Notes: generated by a model not told the origin, from the letters alone. DNA of 64,000 bases from CAVTLG01 sp963735495 (GCA_963735495.1 CAVTLG010000003.1:1-64000); one strand, 5' to 3'; counted from the first letter of the stretch, positions 10,205 through 19,747 are shown. Made by a program: numbers and translations.

Positions 10205-11436
10205 TCAAATGGCTGCGGGCTTCAATTTCGCGAGGTGCGCCACCAGCTCGTCGAGGCAGGCCAGCCCCGTGAAGTAGTGGCAGATCATCTCGTAGGTGCG
10301 CAGCGTTGGCTTCCTCTCGGTCCAGAGACTGATCAGCAAGCACGCGATGATCGCGCAGTACGCCTGGATCTCAATTCCCTTGGGCTGTGTGCTCAGCAGA
10401 CGGCGGCAGCCGAGCACGTGCTTGAAAAATCGGAAGAAAGAGTTCAATTGTCCATCTGTGCTTGTAGATGTCGGCGATCATCTCGGCGGGGACGTCCAGC
10501 AGGTTCGTGGCGATCCGCAGCACGCCGTCGCTGGGAGGACCCGCGGTGCCCTCCCTTTCGGCCACCACGTTTGGTATGCGGCGTGGTCTTCACGAAGATC
10601 ACCCGCACCCGGTGGCCCGGCCGCTCGTCCTCCTTCTTCTTGGTCGCCCCGAGCCTCACCACGAAGTCGCGGAGAATGCCGTTGGCCTTTGCCTCCTCGG
10701 AGATCGGCCGCTCCTCAACCACGTCCTCGAGATTGCTGTTGTCGCGGATCCGGCAGACGTAGCTGCTGCCCGCCGCGACGATATCGTTCCAGAGCGAGAA
10801 CTGGGCGTACCACCGGTCCATGACGTAGCAGCGGTCCGGCTCCAGCCGCTCGCGGAGCCGATTCTTCTCGTCATCCTTGCCGCTATTCGAGGCGGTAGTC
10901 ACGTCGATCCGCGTCGGTACATGGCGGTCGATGTCAAAGTGCGTGTGCAGCCGCCAACCGCTGTGTGACCCGCCGTTCTTGTCGCCCATGAAGGCCGCCT
11001 CGGTGATCGACTTGAGCGTCTTGACGACGCTGCCGTCGACGGCTGTCAGCGCGTGTGCCAAGTGGCCTTGGCGGACGTCGCGGACCGGCTTGACTCCGGC
11101 GGCCAGCGAATCGATGATCCCCAAGAGGCGACTTGGATCGAAGACCTCCACGGCCTCCGAGAGCGAGCCCATCGAGGCCCGCGAGCAGCCGAGCTTGCGC
11201 TGCACGTTGCGCAGTTCACTGACCTGCTGGATGGCCCGCAGCGAGCGAACGACCGGGTTAAACAACGAGAGCAAGACGAGCATGCAGTACTGGTCATAAA
11301 ACAGGCAGCGGTTGCCTGCTTTGTCGCGGTCGCAGCCGACCTCATGAAGCGCGTCGAGCATCGGCAGCAGCCGCTCGACGTACTTCACGCCGCGGATATC
11401 CCGTGATTTCAGTGGTTCGGCCGGATGCCTCGCCAT
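10205..11436 (-). pseudogene. IS4-family-like transposase, frameshifted
   Basis: From 11436 on the minus strand a DDE transposase reads through LTAVDGSVVKTLKSI (first Asp) and CYVMDRWYAQFSLWNDI (second Asp). The frame shifts near 10570, where it continues with LLDVPAEMIADIYKHRWTIE. It shifts again near 10440, giving FFRFFKHVLGCRRLLSTQPK, the Y...R...E...K signature of IS4-type enzymes, and ends at 10205. All catalytic regions are present but in three frames, so the copy is inactive as sequenced. The start and the N-terminal region (MARHPAEPLKSRDIRG) look normal. Confidence 0.8.
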
Positions 11437-11512
11437 CCCCGAGTCCCCGATGCCCCGAAGGCAACTTCAACCCAGGTGAAATCACGCGCAAATGTCGTGC
11501 CGAACACTATTG

Positions 11513-11560
11513 GCATGTCCTTTCTTCCCCTTCTAGAATGCAATGCATGTCCTTTCTTCC
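11513..11560 (-). repeat. 26-base repeat copy 2 plus a partial tandem copy
   Basis: 11535-11560 is identical to 6889-6914. A 16-base part of the motif (GCATGTCCTTTCTTCC on the plus strand) recurs at 11513-11528. The double motif sits just upstream of the IS4-like transposase start (11436) and at the broken 3' end of the DUF1583 gene. Confidence 0.8.
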
Positions 11561-12286
11561 CCCACCGACGTGGATGTTGTCGAACTCGACATCAATCGGC
11601 GTCTTCATTCCCGGGGCGAGGATGTGAAATCCCACTTGCTGGATCGGACGGGTTCCGAAATCGACCGCTCCGATCTGGTGAGGCGGCTGACCCCGAGCCG
11701 AGGCGAAGTAGCGGAGCTCCGCTCCGGCTCTCTCCAATCGCAGGCTTCCCGCCTTGTCCTCCGTGGACACGTTGTTTCCCGTGCCTTTCGCCTTGCTGCT
11801 GGCGGAAGGCTGAAACCAGATGCTGTATCCCTGACCGGAGTTTTTATCGTTCGTCCGGGTCATCGCCGCCTGGCCATCCGGGCCCTGGATGTAGATGGAG
11901 ATGTTGGCCCATTCCTTCTCCGGGCGGGGAAGCGACCTGATGGCGTAGTCCACGCTGATGTCGAAGTCACCCTCCAGCCCGAACCGGCTGTCCAGGCCGA
12001 TCAGCGGCCGCATCCCTGGTGCGGGGGGAACGACCAGGCGCAGCGTCCCTTGCGAGAAGTCGGCCTTGGCGGCCGCCACATTCAGGTTGCCCATGGTCCA
12101 GCGGGTCCGGTCGTAATCGCGATTCGCGAACGACTCGCTGACTTCCGCGGCAGCGTCCGAGCCAGCCTCCTGGGCCAATGCGGGCGGACCGGCTGCGCCG
12201 AGAATCGAGGCGATGAACGTGGCGGCGACAGTGCAGACGGAAGCGACGGACGTTCGCGTCCCAGCGCGATTCCGGTGAGAGGACAC
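11561..12286 (-). pseudogene. DUF1583-type planctomycete protein, 3' truncated
   Basis: A GTG at 12286, 14 bases after the DUF1559 stop, opens a protein with a signal peptide (SVCTVAATFIASILGA...ALA) and then a jelly-roll-like domain: YDRTRWTMGNLNVAAA, later WANISIYIQGPDGQAA and GYSIWFQP, ending PIDVEFDNIHVGG. This matches the C-terminal region of DUF1583 proteins found in planctomycetes beside DUF1559 genes. Homology ends at the 26-base repeat at 11560; the short remaining open frame is non-homologous. Probably co-transcribed with DUF1559 upstream. Confidence 0.65.
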
Positions 12287-12299
12287 GTCTCGCCATGGT

Positions 12300-13295
12300 C
12301 TACTCCGGTTTCGCAATTTCGCCCCCGGCGATCGTTCCCAGAGCCTTCCAGGCGGCCGGCGCAATCGTCTCCTTGACGAATCGAACCGAACCATCGGCCG
12401 TGAGGAGATTCACACCGCCGGGATGTCGGCTGCTGGCCGTCTCTGCAAGTTGTCCGTCCGTATCGGCGATACCCGTGGTGCATCCCGGCTTTCCGGGCGG
12501 AAGGTAATGATGGTACCTGGTGTAGAATGCGTTACCATCCGACCAGCGCTGTCCAGACCACTCCAATGAGTGGTCGTAACGAGGCGTGGTCATCGGACCG
12601 GCCTGATCGCACCCGGTCATCGTGGGAGCGATCAGATAGATGTCTCCCAGCAGATCCGGCGCGGTGCTATTGCCCAGGCATCGTTCGCTGAAGGCGGCGG
12701 TCGAGCTGGTCCCGTCACGAATATCCGACAGCTTCACCCGGCTCTGATACCAGAAGGCGCCGTCATTGCGGCCGGTGCCCTTGGCGGTGTCGTCGATCAG
12801 GTTGATCGGCAGCGTTCCAGCACAGGCTCGATAGTTGTTGCACGAGGTGCCGTCCTGGTCCTGGATCTGGCCCACGTCCGACGGGCAAAGAAACCCTGCC
12901 ACCTCGGTGAGCAGCGCCGTCGCGTTGGGGGCGCCGAACTCGGGATGATGAGCCCAGGGTAGACCGCTGAAATTGAGCGCATGAAAAATCGCCGGCTGCT
13001 CGAGGTAGGGAAGAAGCTGTGAATGCGCCGACCACCGGGCGACGAAGCCCGGAGGATTGCCGCCTCCCGCCCCGAAGGGATAGACCGCATGGGCGGTCTC
13101 GTAGCCGGCCAGAGCCAGCCCGATCTGCTTGAGGTTGTTCAGGCAGGAGGCCCGGCGCGAGGCCTCGCGGGCCATCTGCACCGCAGGAATGAGCAGTCCA
13201 ACGAGTACACCGATGACTGCGATCACGACCAAAAGCTCTATGAGAGTGAAGGCCGCGGGCGAGAAGGCGTTTCGGTGAGCGTGAGCCGTTTTCAT
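12300..13295 (-). CDS. DUF1559 prepilin-like protein
   Basis: A 331-residue protein starting at the ATG at 13295, which has an AAGGG ribosome site 8 bases upstream. It has the type IV pilin-like N-terminal helix AFTLIELLVVIAVIGVLVGL, processed by a prepilin peptidase, followed by AVQMAREASRRASCLNNLKQ and the DUF1559 (SBP_bac_10-like) body with GTSSTAAFSERCLGN and the end motif GVNLLTADGSVRFVKETI. DUF1559 genes occur in large numbers in planctomycetes and rarely elsewhere, so this is the best taxonomic marker of the left part. The frame is intact. Confidence 0.95.
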   Translation of the reverse strand: MKTAHAHRNAFSPAAFTLIELLVVIAVIGVLVGLLIPAVQMAREASRRASCLNNLKQIGLALAGYETAHAVYPFGAGGGNPPGFVARWSAHSQLLPYLEQPAIFHALNFSGLPWAHHPEFGAPNATALLTEVAGFLCPSDVGQIQDQDGTSCNNYRACAGTLPINLIDDTAKGTGRNDGAFWYQSRVKLSDIRDGTSSTAAFSERCLGNSTAPDLLGDIYLIAPTMTGCDQAGPMTTPRYDHSLEWSGQRWSDGNAFYTRYHHYLPPGKPGCTTGIADTDGQLAETASSRHPGGVNLLTADGSVRFVKETIAPAAWKALGTIAGGEIAKPE

Positions 13296-13448
13296 GTCTC
13301 GCACCCTTCACGGGATCGGTCACCTGTCAGTTCTTTGTCTTGCCGGAGCCGGACGATACAGAGCGCCTGTCAAGCTCGTAACGAACCTTGACATCTGTCG
13401 TTTGTACCGGGATGACGGGTTCGGCTTCAAGCCATCATTCAAGCCCAG

Positions 13449-13670
13449 AGGGCGTCGCGAAGACGGACCGGATGCAGCGGTCCACGCCGGGCGGTGCGTC
13501 GTCGAGGACTCGACGCACCCGCCGTTACTAGTCCTCATGATGGAAGGAGTGACAAGAATGGATCCCTGTCCCACGGCGCGTATCTGCACACAGGTAGGGT
13601 GCGTCGCGAAGACGCACCCGATGCAGCGGCCCACGCGGGGCGGTGCGTCGTCGGGACTCGACGCACCCTT
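13449..13670. repeat. Duplicated ~75-bp palindrome-bearing unit
   Basis: Two copies of a unit (13449-13523 and 13597-13670) share the order GCGTCGCGAAGACG, GATGCAGCGG, CCACGC, then a GGTGCGTCG...CGACGCACC hairpin. The hairpins are at 13491-13522 and 13642-13668; the second copy also carries a perfect GGGTGCGTC/GACGCACCC hairpin at 13597-13619, which is degenerate in the first. They lie between the DUF1559 gene and IS110 with no gene. Confidence 0.8.
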
Positions 13671-13726
13671 CTATGAGAGAAGGCGGATTGTCAAGGTCGC
13701 GCGGTGGTTTTTTCTTGGGATTGTGT

Positions 13727-13930
13727 TTCCTCCCTCTCAAGGCCTTCTTCGTCTTTGTCTGACCCGACTCTGGCTCGGCTGTCCAGCAGGTGCGTTCGCT
13801 CAATTTCCCAGTGATTTGCCTCCCTTCCTCTCAAGGCTGTAGTTATTCTTATTAGATCATATGGCATAATTCATGTGATCAGTCATGCACTGTCTGTTCT
13901 ATGGTTTGCCTCCTTCCCTCTCAAGGCCGT
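13727..13930. repeat. Three short direct repeats (CCTCCCTCTCAAGGC type)
   Basis: The motif TTGCCTCCCTTCCTCTCAAGG recurs with small changes at about 13727-13745, 13816-13837 and 13902-13923, about 90 bases apart. The surrounding 13671-14200 stretch has no recognisable gene. Confidence 0.5.
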
Positions 13931-14200
13931 CTTCTGTTCTTCATCTCCAACGACAAAAAAACCCCCTCCCCGAATCCCAGTTCGGTCTCTGCTACCGGTG
14001 TCCCATCGGGCCTCGTGGTTCAGCCTTCTATGGCGGATCGCCGTATCATTATGTGATAACGTCGTCCGATGATGGTGTGGGAACGTGGCGGCCAATTCTA
14101 CGTAAGGTCGGGTCCGTTGCCGGCCCGAAGGGTGCGTCTGCAGCTCGCCACGCGGATCCACTTGACCTCCAGGAACCTGTGCCTCGTCAACCTGCTTGCC

Positions 14201-15259
14201 TCATGAGCCCGCGGCGGCCACCGCCGCCGTGGGCTCTGCCTCGAACTCTACCCCCTCCTTGATCATCTTGTAAATGCTCCGCAGGAGCATCCGAGCTACA
14301 ACCAGGCGAGCCACCTTGGAGCCCTTCCGCCTCCGCACTCGCCCGTAGGCGGCCGCGTAACGGGGAGCCTTTTGCGCCCACGTGGTCGCCTCGATCAGGT
14401 AATGCCGCAAGTGGCGATCGGTCCCACCACCGCCAATGTGTCCGTCACGCCGCGTCTGGTCTGACTCGTGGATCCCCGGAGCGAGCCCCGCGTACGCGAT
14501 CAGGCAGTCCACCGAGCTGAACCGTTTCACGGGGCCAATCCGTGCCACGATCGAGACCGCTGAAACCACATTGATGCCCGGAATGGCGTCCAGCCGCTGG
14601 GCCTCGGGACACTCTTGAAACACCGCCAGCAGTTGCTTGATGGTGGCTCCCAACTGCTCCTTGAGCTGCTTCAGCTCCTCCAGCTTCTGGGTGATGATGA
14701 AGGTGTCCTGAGCGGGCAACTGCTTCAGCAAGGCCTGGAGTTGCTTCTGTCCCGTGATGGTCCAGAGGCTGGTGCGATCGAACCAGGTCTCATGCGCCAG
14801 GTAACGGTTGATCCAGTTCCGCAAGGCAGTCCGGCGGGCGACCAGGTTTTCGCGGAAGGAGACCAGGCGACGCACTTGACGCCACCAGGCCGGGGGTTGG
14901 TAAGCCAGCGGCAAGCGGCCGTTGAGATACTCACGCTGGATGCGGGCGGTGTCGGTCTTGTCCGTCTTGCGTCTCCTGGCCTTTGGGGGCTGAGGCATTT
15001 GCACGACGTTGGCCAGCTGGAAGTCAACGCGATCGCCCAGCAGATCTTTGACGCGGGCCCAGCCGGTGGTGCTCTCCTGGATCCAGACCACACGGCGGCG
15101 GCCGGCGGCCCGGCGGGCCTGATCGACGAAGTCGCTCAGTGCCTGTGCGCTGGTCGGCACCTCGGTGAAAACCATCTCCTTTCGGGTGCGAGGATCGAGC
15201 CAGCGGATCACGCAGACACGGTCATGATAATCGACGCTCAAGATGATACCCTGGTGCAT
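14201..15259 (-). CDS. IS110-family transposase (RuvC-like DEDD recombinase)
   Basis: Starting at MHQGIILSVDYHDR (ATG at 15259), 352 residues. The N-terminal DEDD/RuvC-like domain includes LSVDYHDR (first Asp), VVWIQESTTG (Glu) and RRRKTDKTDTARI (Asp pair). A helical linker follows, then the transposase-20 domain with LDAIPGINVVSAVSIVARIG and the catalytic-serine region LIAYAGLAPGIHESDQTRRD. The length and order match intact IS110 enzymes, which recombine DNA guided by a bridge RNA. The last codons overlap a GC-rich palindrome (GAGCCCGCGG...CGTGGGCTC, 14204-14235). Intact frame, so possibly active. Confidence 0.93.
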   Translation of the reverse strand: MHQGIILSVDYHDRVCVIRWLDPRTRKEMVFTEVPTSAQALSDFVDQARRAAGRRRVVWIQESTTGWARVKDLLGDRVDFQLANVVQMPQPPKARRRKTDKTDTARIQREYLNGRLPLAYQPPAWWRQVRRLVSFRENLVARRTALRNWINRYLAHETWFDRTSLWTITGQKQLQALLKQLPAQDTFIITQKLEELKQLKEQLGATIKQLLAVFQECPEAQRLDAIPGINVVSAVSIVARIGPVKRFSSVDCLIAYAGLAPGIHESDQTRRDGHIGGGGTDRHLRHYLIEATTWAQKAPRYAAAYGRVRRRKGSKVARLVVARMLLRSIYKMIKEGVEFEAEPTAAVAAAGS

Positions 15260-15380
15260 GGCGGTCTCCGGTGAAAACCTTCTCGGCCCCAGGCCAGAAC
15301 CTTTGAAAGCCACTACAGCCTTCTTCAGGCGAGCTTACTCGACCTGCGGGGGAGACCGCCTTCTCTCATACCATCTACAA
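15260..15380 (-). other. IS110 upstream end, candidate bridge-RNA region
   Basis: The 120 bases upstream of the transposase contain no gene. In IS110-group elements the structured bridge RNA is transcribed from this non-coding end. There are short self-complementary stretches but I cannot fold the region here, so this is a position-based suggestion only. Confidence 0.3.
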
Positions 15381-15387
15381 CCCTGGC

Positions 15388-15502
15388 GGTGCGTCGTCGC
15401 TGCGCTTGACGCACCCTACAACTACAACCCTGGTGGTGCGTCGTCGCTGTGCTTGACGCACCCTACAACCCTGGCGGTGCGTCTGCTGCGCTTGACGCAC
15501 CC
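15388..15502. repeat. Three tandem GGTGCGTC/GACGCACC hairpins
   Basis: Hairpins at about 15388-15415, 15435-15462 and 15476-15501 each read GGTGCGTC, a short CGCTGCGCTT-like loop, then GACGCACC, and are joined by CCTACAACCCTGG. The period is 41-47 bases. They have the same core as the hairpins at 13.5-13.7 kb, so together they bracket IS110. Confidence 0.9.
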
Positions 15503-15680
15503 TACAGCTCTGGCTACGGCTCATCGGCTCTCGCACTGGAGCCGGATGCCTCGGACACTCTGGTGAGTACAATCCGGAGCCAAGACCGCCCAATATCGGT
15601 ACAATAATCGTCCGGCCTCGGCGGACGACTCAGCTCGTGCACGGGGCTTGAACTGCATCGCACCATCGAGAGGACCGCAG

Positions 15681-16175
15681 ATGACGGGCGAAGACCTGAC
15701 AACGATCCGGGTGGGGCATAGTCCGGATTCCGATGACGCGTTCATGTTCTATGCGATCACGCATGATCGGATCGACACCGGGGGGCTGAAATTTGTCCAC
15801 CAGCTCGAAGATATCGAGACGCTCAACCGGCGCACGTTGAACGGGGAGCTCGAAGTCTCGGCGGTCAGCATCCACGCGTTTGCGCACCTGGCCGACAGGT
15901 ACGCGCTTCTCGCCTCCGGCGCCAGTATGGGTGATCGGTATGGACCGACGCTGGTAACCCGCGAGCCGAGGACGATCGAGGAGCTGAAGGGCGAGACGAT
16001 TGCCGTGCCGGGAAAGCTGACCTCAGCCTACCTGACCTTGCAGCTTTGCCTGGGCAAGGATGTGCCGGTCACGGTGATGCCCTTCGATCAGATTCTGCCC
16101 GCCGTGGCCTCCGGCGCCGTGGCGGCCGGGCTCTTGATCCACGAGGGCCAGCTCTACGGAGACGCGGGGGCTGCG
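15681..16175 (+). pseudogene. mqnD: 1,4-dihydroxy-6-naphthoate synthase, 5' part
   Basis: From the ATG at 15681 (GAGAGGA ribosome site) the protein reads TIRVGHSPDSDDAFMFYAIT, then FVHQLEDIETLNRRTL, EVSAVSIHAFAHL and LLIHEGQLYGDAG. These are hallmarks of MqnD, the futalosine-pathway enzyme that makes 1,4-dihydroxy-6-naphthoate for menaquinone. The family is about 275-290 residues; homology stops here after about 165, at the base-composition switch. It therefore marks the right edge of the planctomycete-like DNA. Confidence 0.9.
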
Positions 16176-16195
16176 CGACCAGTCATGTAATGCTC
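16170..16195. other. Junction between planctomycete-like and Chloroflexota-like DNA
   Basis: Left of here the mqnD frame is conserved; right of here an arsB-like frame is conserved; both are truncated by the joint. There is no inverted repeat, target duplication or transposase at the joint. Base composition and codon use change from strongly GC-rich to moderate. Confidence 0.8.
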
Positions 16196-17125
16196 ACGCC
16201 CATTTTCGCTCAATTATTTAACCGCATCTATCCAAATGATCGGACAAAGCTGCCCTTCATCCTGGCAACGGGATTTTTCGCCGATGCGATGAGCGCTATT
16301 GTTGTACCCAGCAACCTGACGAATATCATTATCGCCGATGCTAGCCAGCTAAATTTTGTACGCGTGGCGCTCTGGATGTTGTTGCCCACGCTGGCAGCTT
16401 TCATGGCTGGAGCCATTGCCTTTGGCATACGCTTTCGTGCACATCTGGGTGCAATTTACAAAGTAGAGGCGCTAGGCGATCCTGCACAGGAGATTCATGA
16501 CCGCCCTACCTTCTGGTTGGGTTGGTTGGCGCTGCTGCTGCTGGTGGTAGGATACATTATCGGAGGTCAGTTACATTGGCCAGTTTCGCTAGTCGCTGGC
16601 ACGATTGCGCTGGCAATGTTGCTACTGGTGCAGGTACGCAAGCTGCGTTCCGCCGACAAGATATTGCTAGCGGCACCCTGGTCCATTTTGATCTATGCAG
16701 TGGGTATGTTCATCGTCATCACAGCAGCCTTTCAAGCGGGAGTGCTGGCACTGCTGGTCAATCCTTTACGTACATATATCGCGCCACATAGCGGTGCGGG
16801 AGGAGCACTGGCGGCAGGTAGTATACTGGCTCTCTTATCGGCAGCCGTCAACAATCTGCCAGCAACACTAGTAGGTGTATTGGCACTACACAGCGTTCCA
16901 TCGCACAGCTCAATAGCAGTCTACGCTATGATTCTGGGTGTGGATATTGGACCCAAACTTACGCCCTTTGGATCGCTGGCCACGTTACTCTGGCTGGGTA
17001 TTCTGGCTCGCAACAAGATCTCTATCGCGTGGGGCACATATATACGCGAGAACTGGTGGGTGACAGTGCTCGTGCTAGGTGCCGCATTCCTGGGCTTATT
17101 AGCGGCAAATGGACTGTTGGGATAG
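16190..17125 (+). pseudogene. arsB: ArsB-type arsenite efflux permease, 5' truncated
   Basis: About 310 residues from the C-terminal three quarters of the ArsB arsenite transporter: MLTPIFAQLFNRIYP, then FADAMSAIVVPSNLTNIII, APWSILIYAVGMFIVI, LLSAAVNNLPATLVGVLAL and the end motif VDIGPKLTPFGSLATLLWL. About nine TM helices remain. The N-terminal helices are missing because the gene begins at the junction. The enzyme exports arsenite across the inner membrane. Its stop lies 64 bases from the convergent recQ stop. Confidence 0.85.
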
Positions 17126-17188
17126 CTCGCTGAGAAGGGACACGACGCACTCACCAGTTCCAACGTATGCATGAGTTCGAGCGGGCAA

Positions 17189-19402
17189 TCAAGTTGCATA
17201 GTCCTTGCGGCTTGCACGCAGGAACGCGCGCACCAGGTGTATCTCGTCATACGAGTAATCTTCGCCCAGGTCATCCTTGATTGGTCTAAGCGCCTGATCT
17301 CCGATACGCAGGATCGCCTCGACAATCGTATGATAGTGTCCTGGTTGCAGCAACCGCTCGACATCGGTCGTGATGGTACCATCCTCCATCAGTGTGCACA
17401 GATGCGCGACGATGGTCGATGGTTTGCGCTCACACTCACGCGCCATCTCTTCAATACTGAGCGCTTGTTGATACAGTTCCAACACACGCTGTCGCGTCGA
17501 TAGACTCTCCTGAGCCTGGATGCTTTTTGTCGAGCGTGTCTCCGCAGTTTGCTGGACGACAGTGCCAGTCACGATCTCCGTCTGTAGATGATGAGCCTCG
17601 CAGTATGCACGGATTTCGTTGGCAAAAGGGGTAAAATACGTCACCAATTTGCTATTCCCCACACCAGGGATCTGGGCAAAGTGCGTACGGCTCAGTGGTC
17701 TCTGCTGAGCCATCGCGCGTAAGCTCGTATCAGGAAATACGACATAAGGTGCCACACCCTGTACATCCGCCAGTTGCTTACGCACAACACGCAGATGCTG
17801 GAAAAGTGCTTCAGACTCTGCATCAAGGACAACTGCTGTCTGAGAGGCGGATTTTTCTTGCGACTTCACAGACACGCCTGGCAATTGCACACGACGCTGA
17901 CCACGCAAGATCTCTTTTGAGTATGCATTCAACTTGAGTACCGGGTAGCCGTCGGTCGTCTCGCTCAGGAGTTCTTGTTGGAGCAGGGATCGGCCAAGAC
18001 GCTGCCACTCGTCCACGCTAAGATCTTTGCCAATACCATACGTCGAGAGCTGGTCGTGTCCATTATCACGGATCTTCTGCGTATTTGCGCCGCGCAAGAT
18101 GTCGATAATATAGCGCATGCCAAAGCGCTCCCTGGTTCTACCTATGCAGGAGAGGAATTTTTGCGCGTCGATGCTGCGATCCTCCAACGTGACCGGTTGC
18201 CGGCAATTATCGCAGTTGCCACAATTCTCCTCCTGTACTGTCTCGCCAAAGTAGCGCAGCAGGATATGACGACGACAAACATGCGTATCACCATAGGCCA
18301 GCACCTGGCGCAATTGCTGAAGCGCAATCATTTGCTGTTGCTCGTCTGTCTTCTGCGAGATCAAGAACTCGATTTTCGTGCGATCTCCAGCGCTGAAAAA
18401 GAGGATACAGCGCGCCGGTAGCCCATCGCGTCCTGCGCGTCCAGATTCCTGGTAGTAGCCTTCGAGGTTGCGCGGCAAGTCATAATGAATAACCGCGCGT
18501 ACGTCGGGTTTCGCGATGCCCATACCAAAAGCTATCGTCGCGACAAGCACGGAGACATCATCCCGAATGAAACGCTGCTGATGCTCAGTGCGCAGCTCCC
18601 GTTCTAAACCTGCATGGTAAGGCAGAGCTGGCACGCCATCACGTTCCAGGTTTGCACTCACCGTCTCTACATTATGACGACTTAAGCAGTAGATAATGGT
18701 TGATTCGCCTGGTCGCGCGCGCAGCATACGCAGCAATTCTTTATAAGTGCCCTGATTTTTCTGCCGTACCTCATAGGAGAGGTTAGGACGGTTAAAACTG
18801 GCCACGTGCAGATAGGGATCACGCAAGACCAGTTGTTTGAGGATATCCTGTCGCACACGCTCGGTAGCCGTTGCGGTGAGCGCTAAGATCGGCATGCGCG
18901 GATAACGCTGGCGTAAACGACCAAGCTGCCGATACTCGGGACGAAAGTCATGGCCCCATTCGCTGACACAGTGCGCCTCGTCTACCGCTAACAACGAAAG
19001 ACCTCTCTGCTCCTGTACCTCGTCCAGGAAAACCAGAAAATCTTGACTTAACAGGCGCTCTGGTGCGACATAGAGCAGTTTCAGATTTCCACGCAGAGCC
19101 GCTCGTTCTCGCAAGGCACACTCAGCCGCGCTCAGAGAACTATTGATAAACGCAGCAGCAATACCGTTGGCGCGTAGACGGTCCACCTGATCCTGCATCA
19201 GCGCGATCAACGGTGAGACAACGACCGTCAGGCCCGGTAGAAGCAGGGCTGGCAACTGATACGTGAGGGATTTGCCTGCGCCGGTTGGCATCAATACCAG
19301 CGTGTCACGGCCAGCCAGTACCAGCTCAATGACCTGACGCTGCCCTGGTAGAAAGCTATCGTAGCCAAAATATTGCTTGAGATCGTCCGCTATTTCCCCC
19401 AA
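17189..19402 (-). CDS. recQ: ATP-dependent DNA helicase RecQ
   Basis: A 737-residue RecQ-type 3'-5' helicase. Motif 0 and Walker A: FGYDSFLPGQRQVIE, then LMPTGAGKSLTYQLPAL; DEAH-type box AVDEAHCVSEWGHDFRPEY; motif III ALTATAT; motif V/VI DLPRNLEGYYQESGRAGRDG. The zinc-binding RQC region has the four-cysteine set CRRHILLRYFGE...CGNCDNC. Further on are an HRDC domain (about residues 520-600; FPDTSLRAMAQQRPLS) and a C-terminal helix-turn-helix domain (about 645-720). Length and order are typical of the longer bacterial forms. It acts in recombinational repair. Intact. Confidence 0.96.
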   Translation of the reverse strand: MGEIADDLKQYFGYDSFLPGQRQVIELVLAGRDTLVLMPTGAGKSLTYQLPALLLPGLTVVVSPLIALMQDQVDRLRANGIAAAFINSSLSAAECALRERAALRGNLKLLYVAPERLLSQDFLVFLDEVQEQRGLSLLAVDEAHCVSEWGHDFRPEYRQLGRLRQRYPRMPILALTATATERVRQDILKQLVLRDPYLHVASFNRPNLSYEVRQKNQGTYKELLRMLRARPGESTIIYCLSRHNVETVSANLERDGVPALPYHAGLERELRTEHQQRFIRDDVSVLVATIAFGMGIAKPDVRAVIHYDLPRNLEGYYQESGRAGRDGLPARCILFFSAGDRTKIEFLISQKTDEQQQMIALQQLRQVLAYGDTHVCRRHILLRYFGETVQEENCGNCDNCRQPVTLEDRSIDAQKFLSCIGRTRERFGMRYIIDILRGANTQKIRDNGHDQLSTYGIGKDLSVDEWQRLGRSLLQQELLSETTDGYPVLKLNAYSKEILRGQRRVQLPGVSVKSQEKSASQTAVVLDAESEALFQHLRVVRKQLADVQGVAPYVVFPDTSLRAMAQQRPLSRTHFAQIPGVGNSKLVTYFTPFANEIRAYCEAHHLQTEIVTGTVVQQTAETRSTKSIQAQESLSTRQRVLELYQQALSIEEMARECERKPSTIVAHLCTLMEDGTITTDVERLLQPGHYHTIVEAILRIGDQALRPIKDDLGEDYSYDEIHLVRAFLRASRKDYAT

Positions 19403-19747
19403 GTATGCACCTACCCCTTTTTAGCTATAGAGCTTGCTATTAAGTTATGTTGTGGTATATAGATTTAGCAGCGCATATATAATAACAAATTTCTGCTGTT
19501 TAGGGAAGCGACAAAAACTTCTGGATCTCTATCCTTGCAGAGGCAAATTTCCGGCATATCCGTCCATCATACACCGCCCCCACAAGACGCCCCTATGCAA
19601 CCACTCATGCTCGCCGATCTGCATAGGTACAATTTTGTCGCCATGCGGCTGAAACCAAGAGGAAAAAACAGACGTTTATATATAGTTGATGCTATCATTT
19701 TAGCGCAGGCATTATAAATAACGTAAAATAATGAGAGGAGTTCTAGT
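19403..19747. other. AT-rich intergenic region
   Basis: About 345 bases between the divergent recQ and CHRD genes. No gene is supported. It should contain promoters for both; the sequence just upstream of the CHRD start has GAGAGGAG as ribosome site. Confidence 0.5.

Noticed and set aside
13449..15502. CRISPR array from repeated palindromes
   Set aside because: The repeats are short palindromes with irregular spacing and no unique spacers of constant length; no cas genes are present.
16150..16200. Phage or island integration site
   Set aside because: No tRNA, att-like repeat or integrase lies near the joint; the only tRNA is 21 kb away.
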